Positions 17,558 to 28,935 of a DNA stretch of 64,000 bases are shown here, one piece after another. The stretch covers positions 24,806 through 88,805 of the forward strand of contig CANIAS010000003.1 in the NCBI GenBank assembly GCA_947465495.1, written 5' to 3'. Position numbers and translations under genes: made by a program. This DNA comes from Candidatus Pollutiaquabacter sp. (GTDB lineage Bacteria; Bacteroidota; Bacteroidia; AKYH767-A; 2013-40CM-41-45). Position 1 is the first letter of the stretch, and every line of letters begins with the position of its first letter. Under the pieces are notes generated by a model, which worked only from the letters and a program-made list of their open reading frames with translations, was not told the DNA's origin and did not search any database.

Positions 17558-20500
17558 ATGATTTTTCCTGTCTGGCTTCGTCGATTATTACTGACGGTGA
17601 TTTCGCTTTTTCCGCTGATCGCCGGAGCTCAATTTTACAATGGCTATCAAATGGACTTTGGTAAAAATCGAGTCCAATACGATGATGAACGCTTCTGGAT
17701 GTTCATGAAGTTTCCCCGCTATGATACCTATTACTATGTCGGTGGCATTGAACTTGCGTCTTTTGTTGGTAGGACCGCGGAAGAGGACTTGCAGAAGATT
17801 GAAAAATTGTTGGATTATAAACTCGATGGTCGTTTACAGTTCATAATTTATAACAAGCTCAGTGAAGCAAAGCAAACAAACATCGGTTTAGAGACGGAAG
17901 AGAGTACTAATAACAATACGGGAGGCATGACCCGCATCGTTGGAAATAAAGTGTTTCTTTATTTTGACGGCAATCACGAACATTTGCGTAGGCAAGTTCG
18001 GGCTGGAATCGCTCGAGTATTGATTGATCAGATTATGTTTGGTGGCGATCTTAAAGATCGTATCCAGAATTCGGCTTTGCTCACCTTGCCTGATTGGTAC
18101 CTCCAAGGATTGGTTTCCTATATCTCGCGTGATTGGGATGCAGAGATTGACAATCGTATCCGTGACGGAGTAGTTTCTGGGCGGTTTTTGAAATTCAATC
18201 GCTTGACAGGAACCGACGCGCTCTATGCCGGACATGCCTTTTGGAAATACATTGTTGATACCTATACGGCCACCTCCATTTCAAATTTGCTGTACATGAC
18301 CCGGATTAACCGGAACGTCGAGAGTGGATTTAATTATGTGATCGGTTTAACTATCAAGCAGGTGGCGATTAACTTCAACGAAACGTTGCGCAACCGTTAT
18401 GGGGCTACCGATTACCGCCGTGACTCTGTATTGTCAGGGATAATTTTGAAACGCCCCAAGCCGAACCGAGTCTATAATCAACTTCATGTTAGTCCTGATG
18501 GACGTTATGCCACTTATGTCATCAATGACTTAGGTCGCTACAAAGTTTACCTGTATGACTTTGATAAAAAGCGCTCTCGCTGTATACTCCGCGGAGGCTT
18601 CCGATCCTATTCCCGTGAAACGGACGAGTCTTTTCCGGTACTGGCATGGCACCCAACAGGTCAGTTGTTAGGAGTAATACGCGAGCGTAAGGGATTTCTT
18701 TGGTTGGGAACTTACACGCTCGAGAATAAGGAATTCAGAGAAGGTAAAATATTTAACTTCGAGAAAGTACTTGATTTTTCGTACGCTGAAGACGGCCAGT
18801 CGATTGTTCTTTCAGGTGTTCAGAAAGGACAAAGCGATATATACGTTTACAACCTACGTACGCGTACCTATAATCAGATAACTAAGGATCCATTTGACGA
18901 CTTACAACCTCGATTTATTCGAAAATCAACGGCTATCGTATTCGCTTCCAACCGTACCAACGATACACTTGGACTGGATTTCAAGAAGGAGCTTCCTGCG
19001 GGCGATAACCTTGATATTTTTTATTACGATTACCTGGGTAAGGCCGGATTGTTAAAGCGAGTCACAAATACGCCAATTGCTCGCGAATATCAACCTATGT
19101 CCTACGATTCATTACATATCGCCTATTTGTGCGATGAGAATGGAATCGTAAACCGTTATGTGGCCAGTGTAGACAGTGCATTAGCTTCTGTAGATACGGT
19201 GGAGCATTATCGAATGATTATTCAGACGTATCCTCAGTCAGATCGTGCGCGTAGCATCCTGTGGCAGGATGTAAATGCAACGCAGAATTTTGTTGGAGAG
19301 ATTGTGTTTGACCGTGGTCGAACGCGAATGACGGTCAACAGAAAGCTACCGGTTAGAAAGAGCCATGCATCGTTGCAGCCAGTGTTGTTCCGGTTGGAAA
19401 TGGGTGTCGCACCTGCCATCACCCCTGCAGCTCCACTGTCAAGTCCTTTGCAACAGGAATCGGTTTCAACTATTCCTACAGCTATCATTGATTCAAATGC
19501 TGTAAACATTGATGATTATGTATTTCAGGGCGATTTTCCCGAAGTGCCGAAAGCAACAGATCAAAAAGACACCCTCTCCACGGGCGCAGGTTTTGCAGTT
19601 ACACCTGCGATGACTGCGGCAAACACAACCTCCGATACATCAGCTATTCAATTACCCAAGCAACGAAATTATGACATTGCTTTTTCTTCGAGTTACTTTG
19701 TGTCACAGCTGGATAATTCGTTGTTAAATCAAACGTATCAGTTGTTTACTGGCGGTGCAGTTTACTATAATCCAGGTTTAAATGGATTCTTTAAACTTGG
19801 TATTCGCGATGTGATGGAAGACTACCGGATTTCGGGTGGCTTCCGGCTTTCAGGCGACCTTAACAGCAATGAGTATTTTTTAAATTATGAAAACTTGAAG
19901 AAACGACTGGATAAACAAGTCACGTTCTATCGTCAAGCGGTGATTTATAATATTGATCCGTTCTATGGTTCAAAGCTGCATTCACACGAGGTTCGCGGGT
20001 ACCTCAAATGGCCGTTTAGCGATGTGTCTAGTCTACGAGGGTCGCTGGCTTATCGCAACGATCGGTTTGTGTTACTCTCTACAGACTACCCTTCGCTTCG
20101 ATACCCGAATGAATATTTACACTGGGGAAGTACGCGTATCGAATATGTATTCGATAACACAGTACCGCTCGGGCCCAATCTTTACAATGGAACTAGATTG
20201 AAAGTATTTGGTGAGTACTACCGCCAAATCGACGCGAAGGTCAGTGGAATGACTGCATTGGGAACGGATATTCGTTATTACAAAAAAATCCATCGTGAAA
20301 TAGTCTGGGCTAACAGGTTTGCCGCAGGGACATCAATAGGACAGGAGAAAATCATTTATTACCTCGGTTCCACAGACAATTGGATCAGTCCGAATTTTAA
20401 CTACAAGACAGCGATAGATTATTCGCAGAATTATTATTTCCAGACGTTGGCAACGAATCTTCGTGGGTTTGATCAAAACATTCGTAATGGTAATTCATTC

Positions 20501-20851
20501 GCGGTTATTAATTCTGAAATCAGGATACCGGTGTTTCGTTATCTGTTGAACCGTCCGCTTAAATCGGATTTCATCCGCAATTTCCAGGTAATTGGATTTG
20601 GCGATCTTGGTACCGCGTGGACGGGTTGGTCGCCGTATGCTTCGGATAGTCCATTGAACAATGAGACGATTGTCAGTCAACCTTTCGTCATTACCTTGAC
20701 AAAACAAAAAGATCCTATCGTTGGTGGTTATGGCTTTGGATTACGCAGTCGACTGCTTGGGTACTTTCTGCGTGCAGATTGGGCTTGGGGTGTAGAAGAT
20801 CGTGTCATCAAAGGAAGAAAATTCTATTTCTCACTCGGATTGGATTTCTGA
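17558..20851 (+). CDS. Large exported protein: peptidase MA-like region, TolB-like propeller, C-terminal beta-barrel
   Basis: A protein of about 1,097 residues from ATG 17558 (a GTG at 17537 would add seven). The signal peptide ends LFPLIAGAQ. Residues 30-290 resemble a peptidase-MA-like zinc-peptidase fold (LPDWYLQGLVSYISRDWD, HAFWKYIVDTY) but lack a clear HExxH, so it is probably not catalytic. Residues 300-570 contain PD40/TolB-type propeller blades (LHVSPDGRYATYVIN, LAWHPTGQLLGVI, PRFIRKSTAIVFASNRTND). After a Ser/Thr/Ala-rich linker, the C-terminal ~400 residues look like an outer-membrane beta-barrel ending in aromatic FYFSLGLDF. Likely an outer-membrane protein of unknown role. Confidence 0.75.
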   Translation: MIFPVWLRRLLLTVISLFPLIAGAQFYNGYQMDFGKNRVQYDDERFWMFMKFPRYDTYYYVGGIELASFVGRTAEEDLQKIEKLLDYKLDGRLQFIIYNKLSEAKQTNIGLETEESTNNNTGGMTRIVGNKVFLYFDGNHEHLRRQVRAGIARVLIDQIMFGGDLKDRIQNSALLTLPDWYLQGLVSYISRDWDAEIDNRIRDGVVSGRFLKFNRLTGTDALYAGHAFWKYIVDTYTATSISNLLYMTRINRNVESGFNYVIGLTIKQVAINFNETLRNRYGATDYRRDSVLSGIILKRPKPNRVYNQLHVSPDGRYATYVINDLGRYKVYLYDFDKKRSRCILRGGFRSYSRETDESFPVLAWHPTGQLLGVIRERKGFLWLGTYTLENKEFREGKIFNFEKVLDFSYAEDGQSIVLSGVQKGQSDIYVYNLRTRTYNQITKDPFDDLQPRFIRKSTAIVFASNRTNDTLGLDFKKELPAGDNLDIFYYDYLGKAGLLKRVTNTPIAREYQPMSYDSLHIAYLCDENGIVNRYVASVDSALASVDTVEHYRMIIQTYPQSDRARSILWQDVNATQNFVGEIVFDRGRTRMTVNRKLPVRKSHASLQPVLFRLEMGVAPAITPAAPLSSPLQQESVSTIPTAIIDSNAVNIDDYVFQGDFPEVPKATDQKDTLSTGAGFAVTPAMTAANTTSDTSAIQLPKQRNYDIAFSSSYFVSQLDNSLLNQTYQLFTGGAVYYNPGLNGFFKLGIRDVMEDYRISGGFRLSGDLNSNEYFLNYENLKKRLDKQVTFYRQAVIYNIDPFYGSKLHSHEVRGYLKWPFSDVSSLRGSLAYRNDRFVLLSTDYPSLRYPNEYLHWGSTRIEYVFDNTVPLGPNLYNGTRLKVFGEYYRQIDAKVSGMTALGTDIRYYKKIHREIVWANRFAAGTSIGQEKIIYYLGSTDNWISPNFNYKTAIDYSQNYYFQTLATNLRGFDQNIRNGNSFAVINSEIRIPVFRYLLNRPLKSDFIRNFQVIGFGDLGTAWTGWSPYASDSPLNNETIVSQPFVITLTKQKDPIVGGYGFGLRSRLLGYFLRADWAWGVEDRVIKGRKFYFSLGLDF

Positions 20852-20880
20852 TACTTACATAAACTCGATTCGTCGTTCGT

Positions 20881-22065
20881 ATGATTGAAAAAATAAAATT
20901 GCTTTCCGCCACTTCCTTGAAGGAAACCACTTCATGGCGTCGTCATTTGCACGCACATCCTGAACTTTCTTTTCAGGAATTCAAGACGCAAGAATTCGTA
21001 GAGGCTCAACTTGATGCCATGGGTGTTACAGAGATACAACGAATGGCTGGAACCGGTGTAGTTGCGATGATCCGTGGTCGAAATCCGGATCGAAAGACCG
21101 TGGCACTCCGCGCTGATATGGATGCTTTGCCTATTCTTGAAGCTAATCAGGTGGAATATTGCTCTACTGTGCATGGAGTTATGCATGCATGCGGACACGA
21201 CGTGCATACATCTTCGTTGTTAGGAGCAGCCAACATACTGCATCAACTACGCGATCAATTTGAAGGTTCGATCAAGTTGATATTTCAGCCTGGCGAGGAA
21301 AAGATTCCTGGTGGCGCATCAATCATGATCAAGGAGGGTGTATTGAATAATCCCGCTCCACAATCAGTGTTAGGACAGCATGTCATGCCGCAGATCAAAG
21401 CAGGTAATGTGGGCTTTCGTCGAGGCTTGTACATGGCAAGTGCTGACGAAATTTACATGACCGTTCGCGGAAAAGGTGGTCATGCAGCTATGCCGCACAC
21501 ATTCATTGATCCTGTGATGATGGCGGCGCAAATACTGGTGACTTTGCAACAAGTAGTCAGTCGGTTCGCCAAACCAGCCATTCCAAGTGTGCTTTCGTTT
21601 GGCAAAGTGATTGCCAACGGTGCTACGAATGTGATTCCTGATAGTGTCTATTTGGAGGGCACGTTTAGAACAATGGACGAGACCTGGCGGGAGGAAGCGC
21701 ATCGGCACATCGAACGGATAGCAAAAGAAGTAGCTGCAACACTGGGTGGTTCGTGTGATGTTGAAATTAGGAAGGGATATCCATTTCTCATCAACGACGA
21801 AGCCTTAACCGATCGTACCAGACAATGGGCGGAGGAGTATCTCGGTGCCGAACACGTCGAAGACTTGGATATCTGGATGGCTGCAGAAGACTTCGCATAT
21901 TATTCGCAAATTGCGCCCGCCTGTTTTTACCGGCTCGGCGTTCGTAATGAGTCACGGGGCATCACATCATCAGTGCATACAGCAACCTTTGATGTGGATG
22001 AATCGGCGTTGGAAACAGGCATGGGATTGATGGCCTGGTTAGCGATTCAGGAGTTGAACAACTGA
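20881..22065 (+). CDS. M20 family amidohydrolase (N-acyl amino acid / hippurate hydrolase type)
   Basis: A 394-residue cytoplasmic M20D-type metallopeptidase-family hydrolase, which typically removes acyl groups from amino acids. The marks are RRHLHAHPELSFQEF at the N-terminus, ALRADMDALPI, metal ligands in HACGHDVHTSSLLGAA, FQPGEE with the catalytic Glu, the dimerisation-domain GGHAAMPH segment, and WMAAEDFAYY near the C-terminus. The exact substrate is not readable. It starts 29 bp after the large barrel protein gene and is followed by a terminator. Confidence 0.92.
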   Translation: MIEKIKLLSATSLKETTSWRRHLHAHPELSFQEFKTQEFVEAQLDAMGVTEIQRMAGTGVVAMIRGRNPDRKTVALRADMDALPILEANQVEYCSTVHGVMHACGHDVHTSSLLGAANILHQLRDQFEGSIKLIFQPGEEKIPGGASIMIKEGVLNNPAPQSVLGQHVMPQIKAGNVGFRRGLYMASADEIYMTVRGKGGHAAMPHTFIDPVMMAAQILVTLQQVVSRFAKPAIPSVLSFGKVIANGATNVIPDSVYLEGTFRTMDETWREEAHRHIERIAKEVAATLGGSCDVEIRKGYPFLINDEALTDRTRQWAEEYLGAEHVEDLDIWMAAEDFAYYSQIAPACFYRLGVRNESRGITSSVHTATFDVDESALETGMGLMAWLAIQELNN

Positions 22066-22086
22066 CGGTTATAGTTCGAGTATAAA

Positions 22087-22111
22087 AAAAGCGCCTAGGT
22101 AAGGCGCTTTT
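22087..22111. terminator. Bidirectional intrinsic terminator between M20 hydrolase and gyrB
   Basis: Arms AAAAGCGCCT (22087-22096) and AGGCGCTTTT (22102-22111) with a 5-nt loop, flanked by A and T runs. It lies between two convergent genes. Confidence 0.88.
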
Positions 22112-22128
22112 GTTTTTTGTAGTATCGG

Positions 22129-24413
<2,285 letters not shown>

Positions 24414-26171
24414 TCAATACTCCAATTCTAGGTCAAGTCGTTTCTTTAGTTCATTCAACAATGGATGACGTTCTGCCAATTTGTTGAATTTTTCAGTAGG
24501 CGTATAAGGCACTTGAATATCATGACCACCAATCTCAACCACTAATTCTAGTTGAAGGTAAAAATTGGAAAGGTCTATTCGGATTTGCTCCAAAAGGTCT
24601 GCTTTAATTTCCTGAATGTCTTTTTCAATGGCGTGACTATCTACGATAAAACTCATTGACTCTGTAGCGGTGAGCTCAGGCATGCGCTTCAATAAAGCGG
24701 TTGATAATGCATACCTACCTTGCTCATTCAGCTTTTGACCGAAGGCGGTCCATGACTTCTTCAACTGTACCGGCGATATCGCGTTGCGAGGAAGATCTTT
24801 TACTGCGGAAGCCTGGGGTCCGTCATTTTTTTTTTCAGGCTCCTGCGGAGGACTCGTCGAAATTGAAATGGATGTTCTTCCTGCTGGCGGCTTGGAAGCT
24901 AGTGGCTTTGGTGCCGGGCTAGCGGTAGGTACTGCTGCAGGTGCCGCTGCTGCTAGTGAAGTAGTGGCTGGTGAAGTAGCCGCTGGAGGTGTAACAGTTG
25001 AGTTAGGCGTAGGTACAGGAGAAGCTGCTGGCTTTGTTACTGGCGCAGCCAATGGTGCAGCAGCTGGTGTGCTAGCCTGTTTGCCGTGCGTGCACAATTG
25101 CAACAGGGTAAATTCTACGTGAAGGCGTTGGTTTCTTGCAGATTTGAAATTCAGGTCGGCACGATGCGACAATTCCAATAATTCAAGCAACCAGTTGGAT
25201 GTACAATTTCGGGATTGAACTCGAAAGCGTTCGCGCACGGATGGACTTACCTCGAGCAACGTGAGCGTCGCTTCGTCTTTGCAAACTAATAGGTCGCGTA
25301 TGTGCGAAGCCATTCCAGAAAGGAAGTGATGTGCATCAAATCCATTGGAGAGAATTTCGTCGAAGGCGAGTAAAACAGAAGCTGTATTTCCTGCTACTAC
25401 ATCGTCCATGATTCTGAAGTAATAATCATAATCGAGAATGTTTAAATTCTCGATAGCGGCTTTGTAGGTAACGTGACTTCCTGCATAACTGACCAATTGA
25501 TCAAACATCGACAAGGCATCCCGCAATGCGCCGTCAGATTTTCGGGCAATAACGTGCAATGCTTCTTCTTCCGCATTCACATTTTCCTTAACAGCGATCT
25601 GTTGTAAATGTCCAGCAATGTCATCAACAGAAATTCGATTGAAGTCGAAAATCTGACAACGCGATAAAATAGTAGGGATAATCTTGTGCTTCTCGGTTGT
25701 GGCCAGAATAAAGACAGCGTAGGATGGAGGTTCTTCCAAGGTCTTCAAAAAAGCATTGAAGGCACTTGTGCTGAGCATGTGAACCTCGTCGATGATGTAC
25801 ACTTTGTAACGCCCCATCTGAGGGGCATAGCGCACCTGCTCCACCAGTCCGCGGATATCATCCACAGAATTATTAGAAGCAGCATCCAGTTCATAAATAT
25901 TTAGGGAATGCCCCGCATTGAATGACGTACAAGATTCGCATTGGTCACAAGCTTCGATGTCCTTCGAGAGATTTGTGCAGTTAATGGTCTTAGCCAGAAT
26001 TCGTGCCGTGGTTGTCTTACCTACTCCGCGTGGACCGGTGAAAAGGAATGCCTGCGCAAGGTGGTTGTTGCGAATGGCATTCTTGAGGGTCTGCGTGATG
26101 TGTGGCTGCCCTACCACCGTGTCAAAGGTGATTGGCCGGTATTTTCGGGCTGATACGATAAACCGTTCCAT
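24414..26171 (-). CDS. dnaX: DNA polymerase III subunit gamma/tau
   Basis: A 585-residue clamp-loader ATPase (tau form). The AAA+ domain has Walker A GPRGVGKT at residues 46-53, a zinc module with Cys65, Cys75, Cys78 and Cys81, Walker B IIDEVHMLS, and sensor/arginine-finger LSRCQ. Clamp-loader domain III follows to about residue 360. Then comes a long Ala/Pro/Thr/Ser-rich linker and a C-terminal ~130-residue domain expected to bind the polymerase. Codons 446-449 contain an A10 run that would yield a gamma-like truncation on slippage (separate entry). A TATCTTTG -7 element lies 7 bp before the ATG, so the transcript may be almost leaderless. Confidence 0.95.
   Translation of the reverse strand: MERFIVSARKYRPITFDTVVGQPHITQTLKNAIRNNHLAQAFLFTGPRGVGKTTTARILAKTINCTNLSKDIEACDQCESCTSFNAGHSLNIYELDAASNNSVDDIRGLVEQVRYAPQMGRYKVYIIDEVHMLSTSAFNAFLKTLEEPPSYAVFILATTEKHKIIPTILSRCQIFDFNRISVDDIAGHLQQIAVKENVNAEEEALHVIARKSDGALRDALSMFDQLVSYAGSHVTYKAAIENLNILDYDYYFRIMDDVVAGNTASVLLAFDEILSNGFDAHHFLSGMASHIRDLLVCKDEATLTLLEVSPSVRERFRVQSRNCTSNWLLELLELSHRADLNFKSARNQRLHVEFTLLQLCTHGKQASTPAAAPLAAPVTKPAASPVPTPNSTVTPPAATSPATTSLAAAAPAAVPTASPAPKPLASKPPAGRTSISISTSPPQEPEKKNDGPQASAVKDLPRNAISPVQLKKSWTAFGQKLNEQGRYALSTALLKRMPELTATESMSFIVDSHAIEKDIQEIKADLLEQIRIDLSNFYLQLELVVEIGGHDIQVPYTPTEKFNKLAERHPLLNELKKRLDLELEY
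24826..24835 (-). other. A10 slippery run in dnaX (candidate programmed slippage/frameshift site)
   Basis: On the coding strand codons 446-449 read GAA AAA AAA AAT followed by GAC, giving ten consecutive A. One extra A, or a -1 ribosomal slip, changes the reading to GAA AAA AAA AAA TGA: an immediate stop and a 449-residue product. Loss of one A leads through eight new residues to TAA, a 456-residue product. Both keep the AAA+ domains and linker but lose the tau C-terminus. An AGGAG lies five bases upstream of the run. Thermus dnaX uses an A9 run for transcriptional slippage; E. coli dnaX uses A AAA AAG for ribosomal frameshifting. Confidence 0.7.
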
Positions 26172-26178
26172 ATAGCTT

Positions 26179-26186
26179 CAAAGATA
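26179..26186 (-). promoter_or_regulatory. -7 promoter element of dnaX
   Basis: TATCTTTG on the minus strand matches the Bacteroidota TAnnTTTG element and ends 7 bp before the dnaX ATG, so transcription would start at or a few bases before the start codon. No good TTG lies 19-20 bp upstream, so the call rests on the -7 box alone. Confidence 0.45.
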
Positions 26187-26262
26187 CGATTAGTTCGTGG
26201 TTTTTGACATGTTCATGGCGTTCATAAATGTGTATTTTGGAAGAAGTTTAAAAATATAACAT

Positions 26263-27018
26263 ATGACAAGACCTATTCAAAATGATGCTGATGCCCGACC
26301 CAGCCAGGAGCGATTTTTCGTCCAAGGCCCTCATTCCAGATTCAGTGAATTTCTTTTCACCTTTAAAGTGATGAGAGAATTCATTAAAGGTTTTCGGGCG
26401 CTGCACTTTAATGGTCCATGCGTGACAATTTTCGGGTCTGCCAGATTTGGAGAAAGTCATCCGTATTACCACCTAGCACGTAAAACCGGGGCGGCATTAT
26501 CAAAAATGGGATTCGTGATACTTACCGGAGGTGGGCCTGGCGTCATGGAGGCAGCTAATCGGGGAGCCAAAGACGTTAACGGCCGTTCTATTGGTTGTAA
26601 TATTAGCTTACCTCATGAGCAGCAGCCAAACCCATACCTGGACAAGCAAGTCACGTTTGACCACTTTTTTGTACGAAAAGTGTTGTTACTGAAATATTCC
26701 TATGCGTTTCTTGTTTTGCCAGGCGGCTTTGGTACGTTGGATGAGTTGTTTGAAACACTCACGTTAATTCAAACAGGAAAGATTTCCCACTTTCCAGTCG
26801 TGCTGATGGGCGAATCCTATTGGACGCCGCTGATCAACCAATTGGATCGAATGAAAAATGAGGGAGCCATTGTCGATGGTGATATGGATCATTTACTGAT
26901 TACTGACGACGTGGATAAGGTTATGCACTTTATCAGGAAACATTCCATTGATGAGTATGGACTGACACGCCGTCTACCACCAAAGCCAATCAGACTCTTC
27001 GGCGAACGAAATTGGTGA
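26263..27018 (+). CDS. LOG family protein (TIGR00730-type Rossmann fold)
   Basis: A 251-residue cytoplasmic protein of the LOG/lysine decarboxylase-like family. Characterised members are nucleoside 5'-monophosphate phosphoribohydrolases, releasing cytokinin-like bases or other nucleobases. The diagnostic motif PGGFGTLDELFE is present, with GGGPGVMEAANRGA upstream and the ITIFGSAR-like beta-strand (CVTIFGSARF). The N-terminal ~45 residues extend beyond the minimal LOG core, as in the larger subgroup. It is divergent from dnaX. The substrate is not known. Confidence 0.9.
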   Translation: MTRPIQNDADARPSQERFFVQGPHSRFSEFLFTFKVMREFIKGFRALHFNGPCVTIFGSARFGESHPYYHLARKTGAALSKMGFVILTGGGPGVMEAANRGAKDVNGRSIGCNISLPHEQQPNPYLDKQVTFDHFFVRKVLLLKYSYAFLVLPGGFGTLDELFETLTLIQTGKISHFPVVLMGESYWTPLINQLDRMKNEGAIVDGDMDHLLITDDVDKVMHFIRKHSIDEYGLTRRLPPKPIRLFGERNW

Positions 27019-27117
27019 TTGATCGTTCATACAGTTGTATTCAATTCTAATGTTATTTTTTCAGGAGTCAAGTTTTCAACAAACCGACTCATTTATGAAC
27101 ATTGTGTTATAAAATTG

Positions 27118-27148
27118 TTGCACTCCGAAAGTGGTGAAGTTACATTTG
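27118..27148 (+). promoter_or_regulatory. Promoter of the HU gene
   Basis: TTG (27118-27120), 20-bp spacer, TACATTTG (27141-27148): a close match to the Bacteroidota -33/-7 consensus. The predicted start is about 25 bases before the HU ATG. The -7 box lies inside an inverted repeat GTTAC/GTAAC (27139-27155). Confidence 0.75.
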
Positions 27149-27178
27149 GTGTAACACTAATTTTAAAACCAAACTACA

Positions 27179-27451
27179 ATGAACAAAGCTGACTTGATTG
27201 ATGCAATCTCCAGCGAAGCAAAAATTACGAAAGCAGATGCTTCTCGTGCTTTACAGGCTTTCATGAATGCAACCACCAAATCATTGAGAAAAGGTGAGCG
27301 AGTTGCCCTCGTAGGTTTTGGCACATTCACTGTGTCTAAGCGTGCTGCCCGCAATGGCCGCAATCCTCAGACCGGTAAGCCGATCAAAATTGCAGCTCGC
27401 AAGGTTGCGAAATTCAAGGCTGGAATCGAATTGGCTGCGAAGGTCAAGTAA
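27179..27451 (+). CDS. HU family DNA-binding protein
   Basis: A 90-residue nucleoid protein that bends DNA as a dimer. It matches HU throughout: [25 protein letters not shown] at the N-terminus, [30 protein letters not shown] with the proline-tipped beta arm, and [16 protein letters not shown] at the end. It is monocistronic, with its own promoter and a strong terminator. Confidence 0.97.
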   Translation: MNKADLIDAISSEAKITKADASRALQAFMNATTKSLRKGERVALVGFGTFTVSKRAARNGRNPQTGKPIKIAARKVAKFKAGIELAAKVK

Positions 27452-27469
27452 TCCTTGACAGCAGCTTAA

Positions 27470-27499
27470 AAAAAAGCCTCGCTTCGGCGGGGCTTTTTT
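27470..27499. terminator. Bidirectional terminator between HU and paaG
   Basis: Stem GCCTCGC (27476-27482) / GCGGGGC (27487-27493) with one G-T pair and a stable TTCG tetraloop, preceded by A6 and followed by T6. It serves the convergent HU and paaG genes. Confidence 0.9.
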
Positions 27500-27514
27500 A
27501 TGAATGATAGTAAG

Positions 27515-28288
27515 TTATTTTCCTTGAAATAGTGGTTTACGCTTTTCTAAAAACGCTCTTACGCCCTCCTGATGGTCGTCGGTTGATCCTGCTGCTGTTT
27601 GCAAGTTTCCTTCAAGTTTCAATTGTTGTTCAAGGTTGTTACTCATGGACGCGTTCAAAAGGCGCTTGGTCAAACCAAGGCCTCGAGTAGGCATCTGTGC
27701 TAACTGTTCAGCCAATGCCTGTGAAGCGGCAGCCAAGTCGTTGTCTTCTACAGACCGGTAAATCATTCCCATTGCCTGTGCTTCATCAGCACTCACTTTA
27801 TCAGCAGTAAACATCAGTGCTGTTGCGCGCTGAAATCCAATCAGTCGTGGCAACATAAATGTGCCACCGCTGTCTGGAATTAACCCTATTTTACTAAATG
27901 CCTGAATGAATGACGCACTTTTTCCAGCCATCACAATGTCGGCTGCTAAAGCGATGTTCGCACCAGCTCCCGCGGCCACTCCATTAACAGCAGCCACAAC
28001 CGGCTTTTCAATGGAACGCATCAACAGGATGATCGGATTGTAATGTTCTTCAACAATGCGTGTGATTCCTGGGCCTTCCGGATCAATCGCTTCGGAAAGA
28101 TCCTGCCCAGCACAAAATGCTTTACCTGTCCCGCTTAGTAACAATGCACGTACGTTACTGTCTGCTTCTGCTGCTTTAAGTGCAGCCTGCAGTTCAAGAG
28201 ACATTTCACGGATAAAGCTGTTGAATTTTTCGGGGCGGTTTAGCGTAATGTGCGCAACTGCGTTTTGTACCGTATAGGTGATGTACAT
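27515..28288 (-). CDS. paaG: Enoyl-CoA hydratase/isomerase, PaaG type
   Basis: A 257-residue crotonase-fold enzyme, most likely the 1,2-epoxyphenylacetyl-CoA isomerase that turns the epoxide made by PaaABCE into an oxepin. The marks are ITLNRPEKFNSF, oxyanion-hole CAGQDLSEA, AGAGANIALAADIVMA, and IGLIPDSGGTFMLPRLIG, which is typical of PaaG. The ATG at 28288 (MYITYTVQNAVAHI) fits the family; an upstream ATG at 28336 adds 16 unconserved residues. It is the last gene of the paaABCD-G run, 75 bp after paaD. Confidence 0.88.
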   Translation of the reverse strand: MYITYTVQNAVAHITLNRPEKFNSFIREMSLELQAALKAAEADSNVRALLLSGTGKAFCAGQDLSEAIDPEGPGITRIVEEHYNPIILLMRSIEKPVVAAVNGVAAGAGANIALAADIVMAGKSASFIQAFSKIGLIPDSGGTFMLPRLIGFQRATALMFTADKVSADEAQAMGMIYRSVEDNDLAAASQALAEQLAQMPTRGLGLTKRLLNASMSNNLEQQLKLEGNLQTAAGSTDDHQEGVRAFLEKRKPLFQGK

Positions 28289-28363
28289 AGTGAAGTAGAT
28301 GTTGTCGTAGTTAAGCAGAGTGGAACAGCGTTCCAAGTATTCGTAGCAATGATAATGTTTGAA

Positions 28364-28858
28364 TCAATGACACTTGAAATAGTCAAAGGGCTCCAGGCAA
28401 GAAAGACATTTGTACAATGACTTGCAGGCGGTTGATCCGAATGCACTGACCATGGTTGTTTGAATTGATCCGCAACGTGGACAAGGTACAGTGCGAGGAT
28501 GAAGGGAAAGTACCGATTTGTCACTGGTGCTCTCTACTGGTGGCGCAATGCCGTACTGTCTTAGTTTTTCTTTCGCAACTTCCGGAATCCAATCGGTCGT
28601 CCAAACCGGTGAATAAACCAGTTTCACCACAACGTCCTGGTATCCTTCAGCCATCAAGGTAGTTTTAATGTCTTTTTCAATAGCCATCATCGCTGGACAG
28701 CCACTATAGGTCGGTGTGATTGAAACAGTAACGCGTCCTGTTTCGTCTTTTGAAACATCCCGCACAATACCTAATTCAACGATGCTGATGACCGGGATTT
28801 CAGGGTCAGGGATTCTTTCTAGAATCGTATGAATAGCTGCTGTTTCGTTGATGGACAT
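28364..28858 (-). CDS. paaD: Phenylacetyl-CoA epoxidase subunit PaaD
   Basis: A 164-residue DUF59/MIP18-type protein needed for a functional phenylacetyl-CoA epoxidase, probably for metal-centre assembly. The N-terminal two thirds show IPDPEIPVISIVELGIVRDV and TPTYSGCPAMMAIEKDI, the core family motif. The C-terminus has a four-cysteine zinc-ribbon-like pattern (CPRCGS ... YKCLSC). It is on the same strand as paaABC, 77 bp after paaC. Confidence 0.92.
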   Translation of the reverse strand: MSINETAAIHTILERIPDPEIPVISIVELGIVRDVSKDETGRVTVSITPTYSGCPAMMAIEKDIKTTLMAEGYQDVVVKLVYSPVWTTDWIPEVAKEKLRQYGIAPPVESTSDKSVLSLHPRTVPCPRCGSIQTTMVSAFGSTACKSLYKCLSCLEPFDYFKCH

Positions 28859-28935
28859 GGAACGATCATGATTTCAATTACGGTAAATGAAGTCTTTTTG
28901 TATTCGTTAAATCAACCCCAATCACTTTACGCTAC

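Noticed and set aside
24800..24825. Downstream stimulatory stem-loop for dnaX frameshifting
   Set aside because: Only a 4-bp CGGA/TCCG pairing with a 9-nt loop is visible; the A10 run itself is the evidence, and transcriptional slippage needs no hairpin.
24784..25122. 112-codon plus-strand frame rich in Ala and Gly
   Set aside because: It is antisense to the Ala/Pro-rich linker of dnaX; the composition is a by-product of the linker codons.
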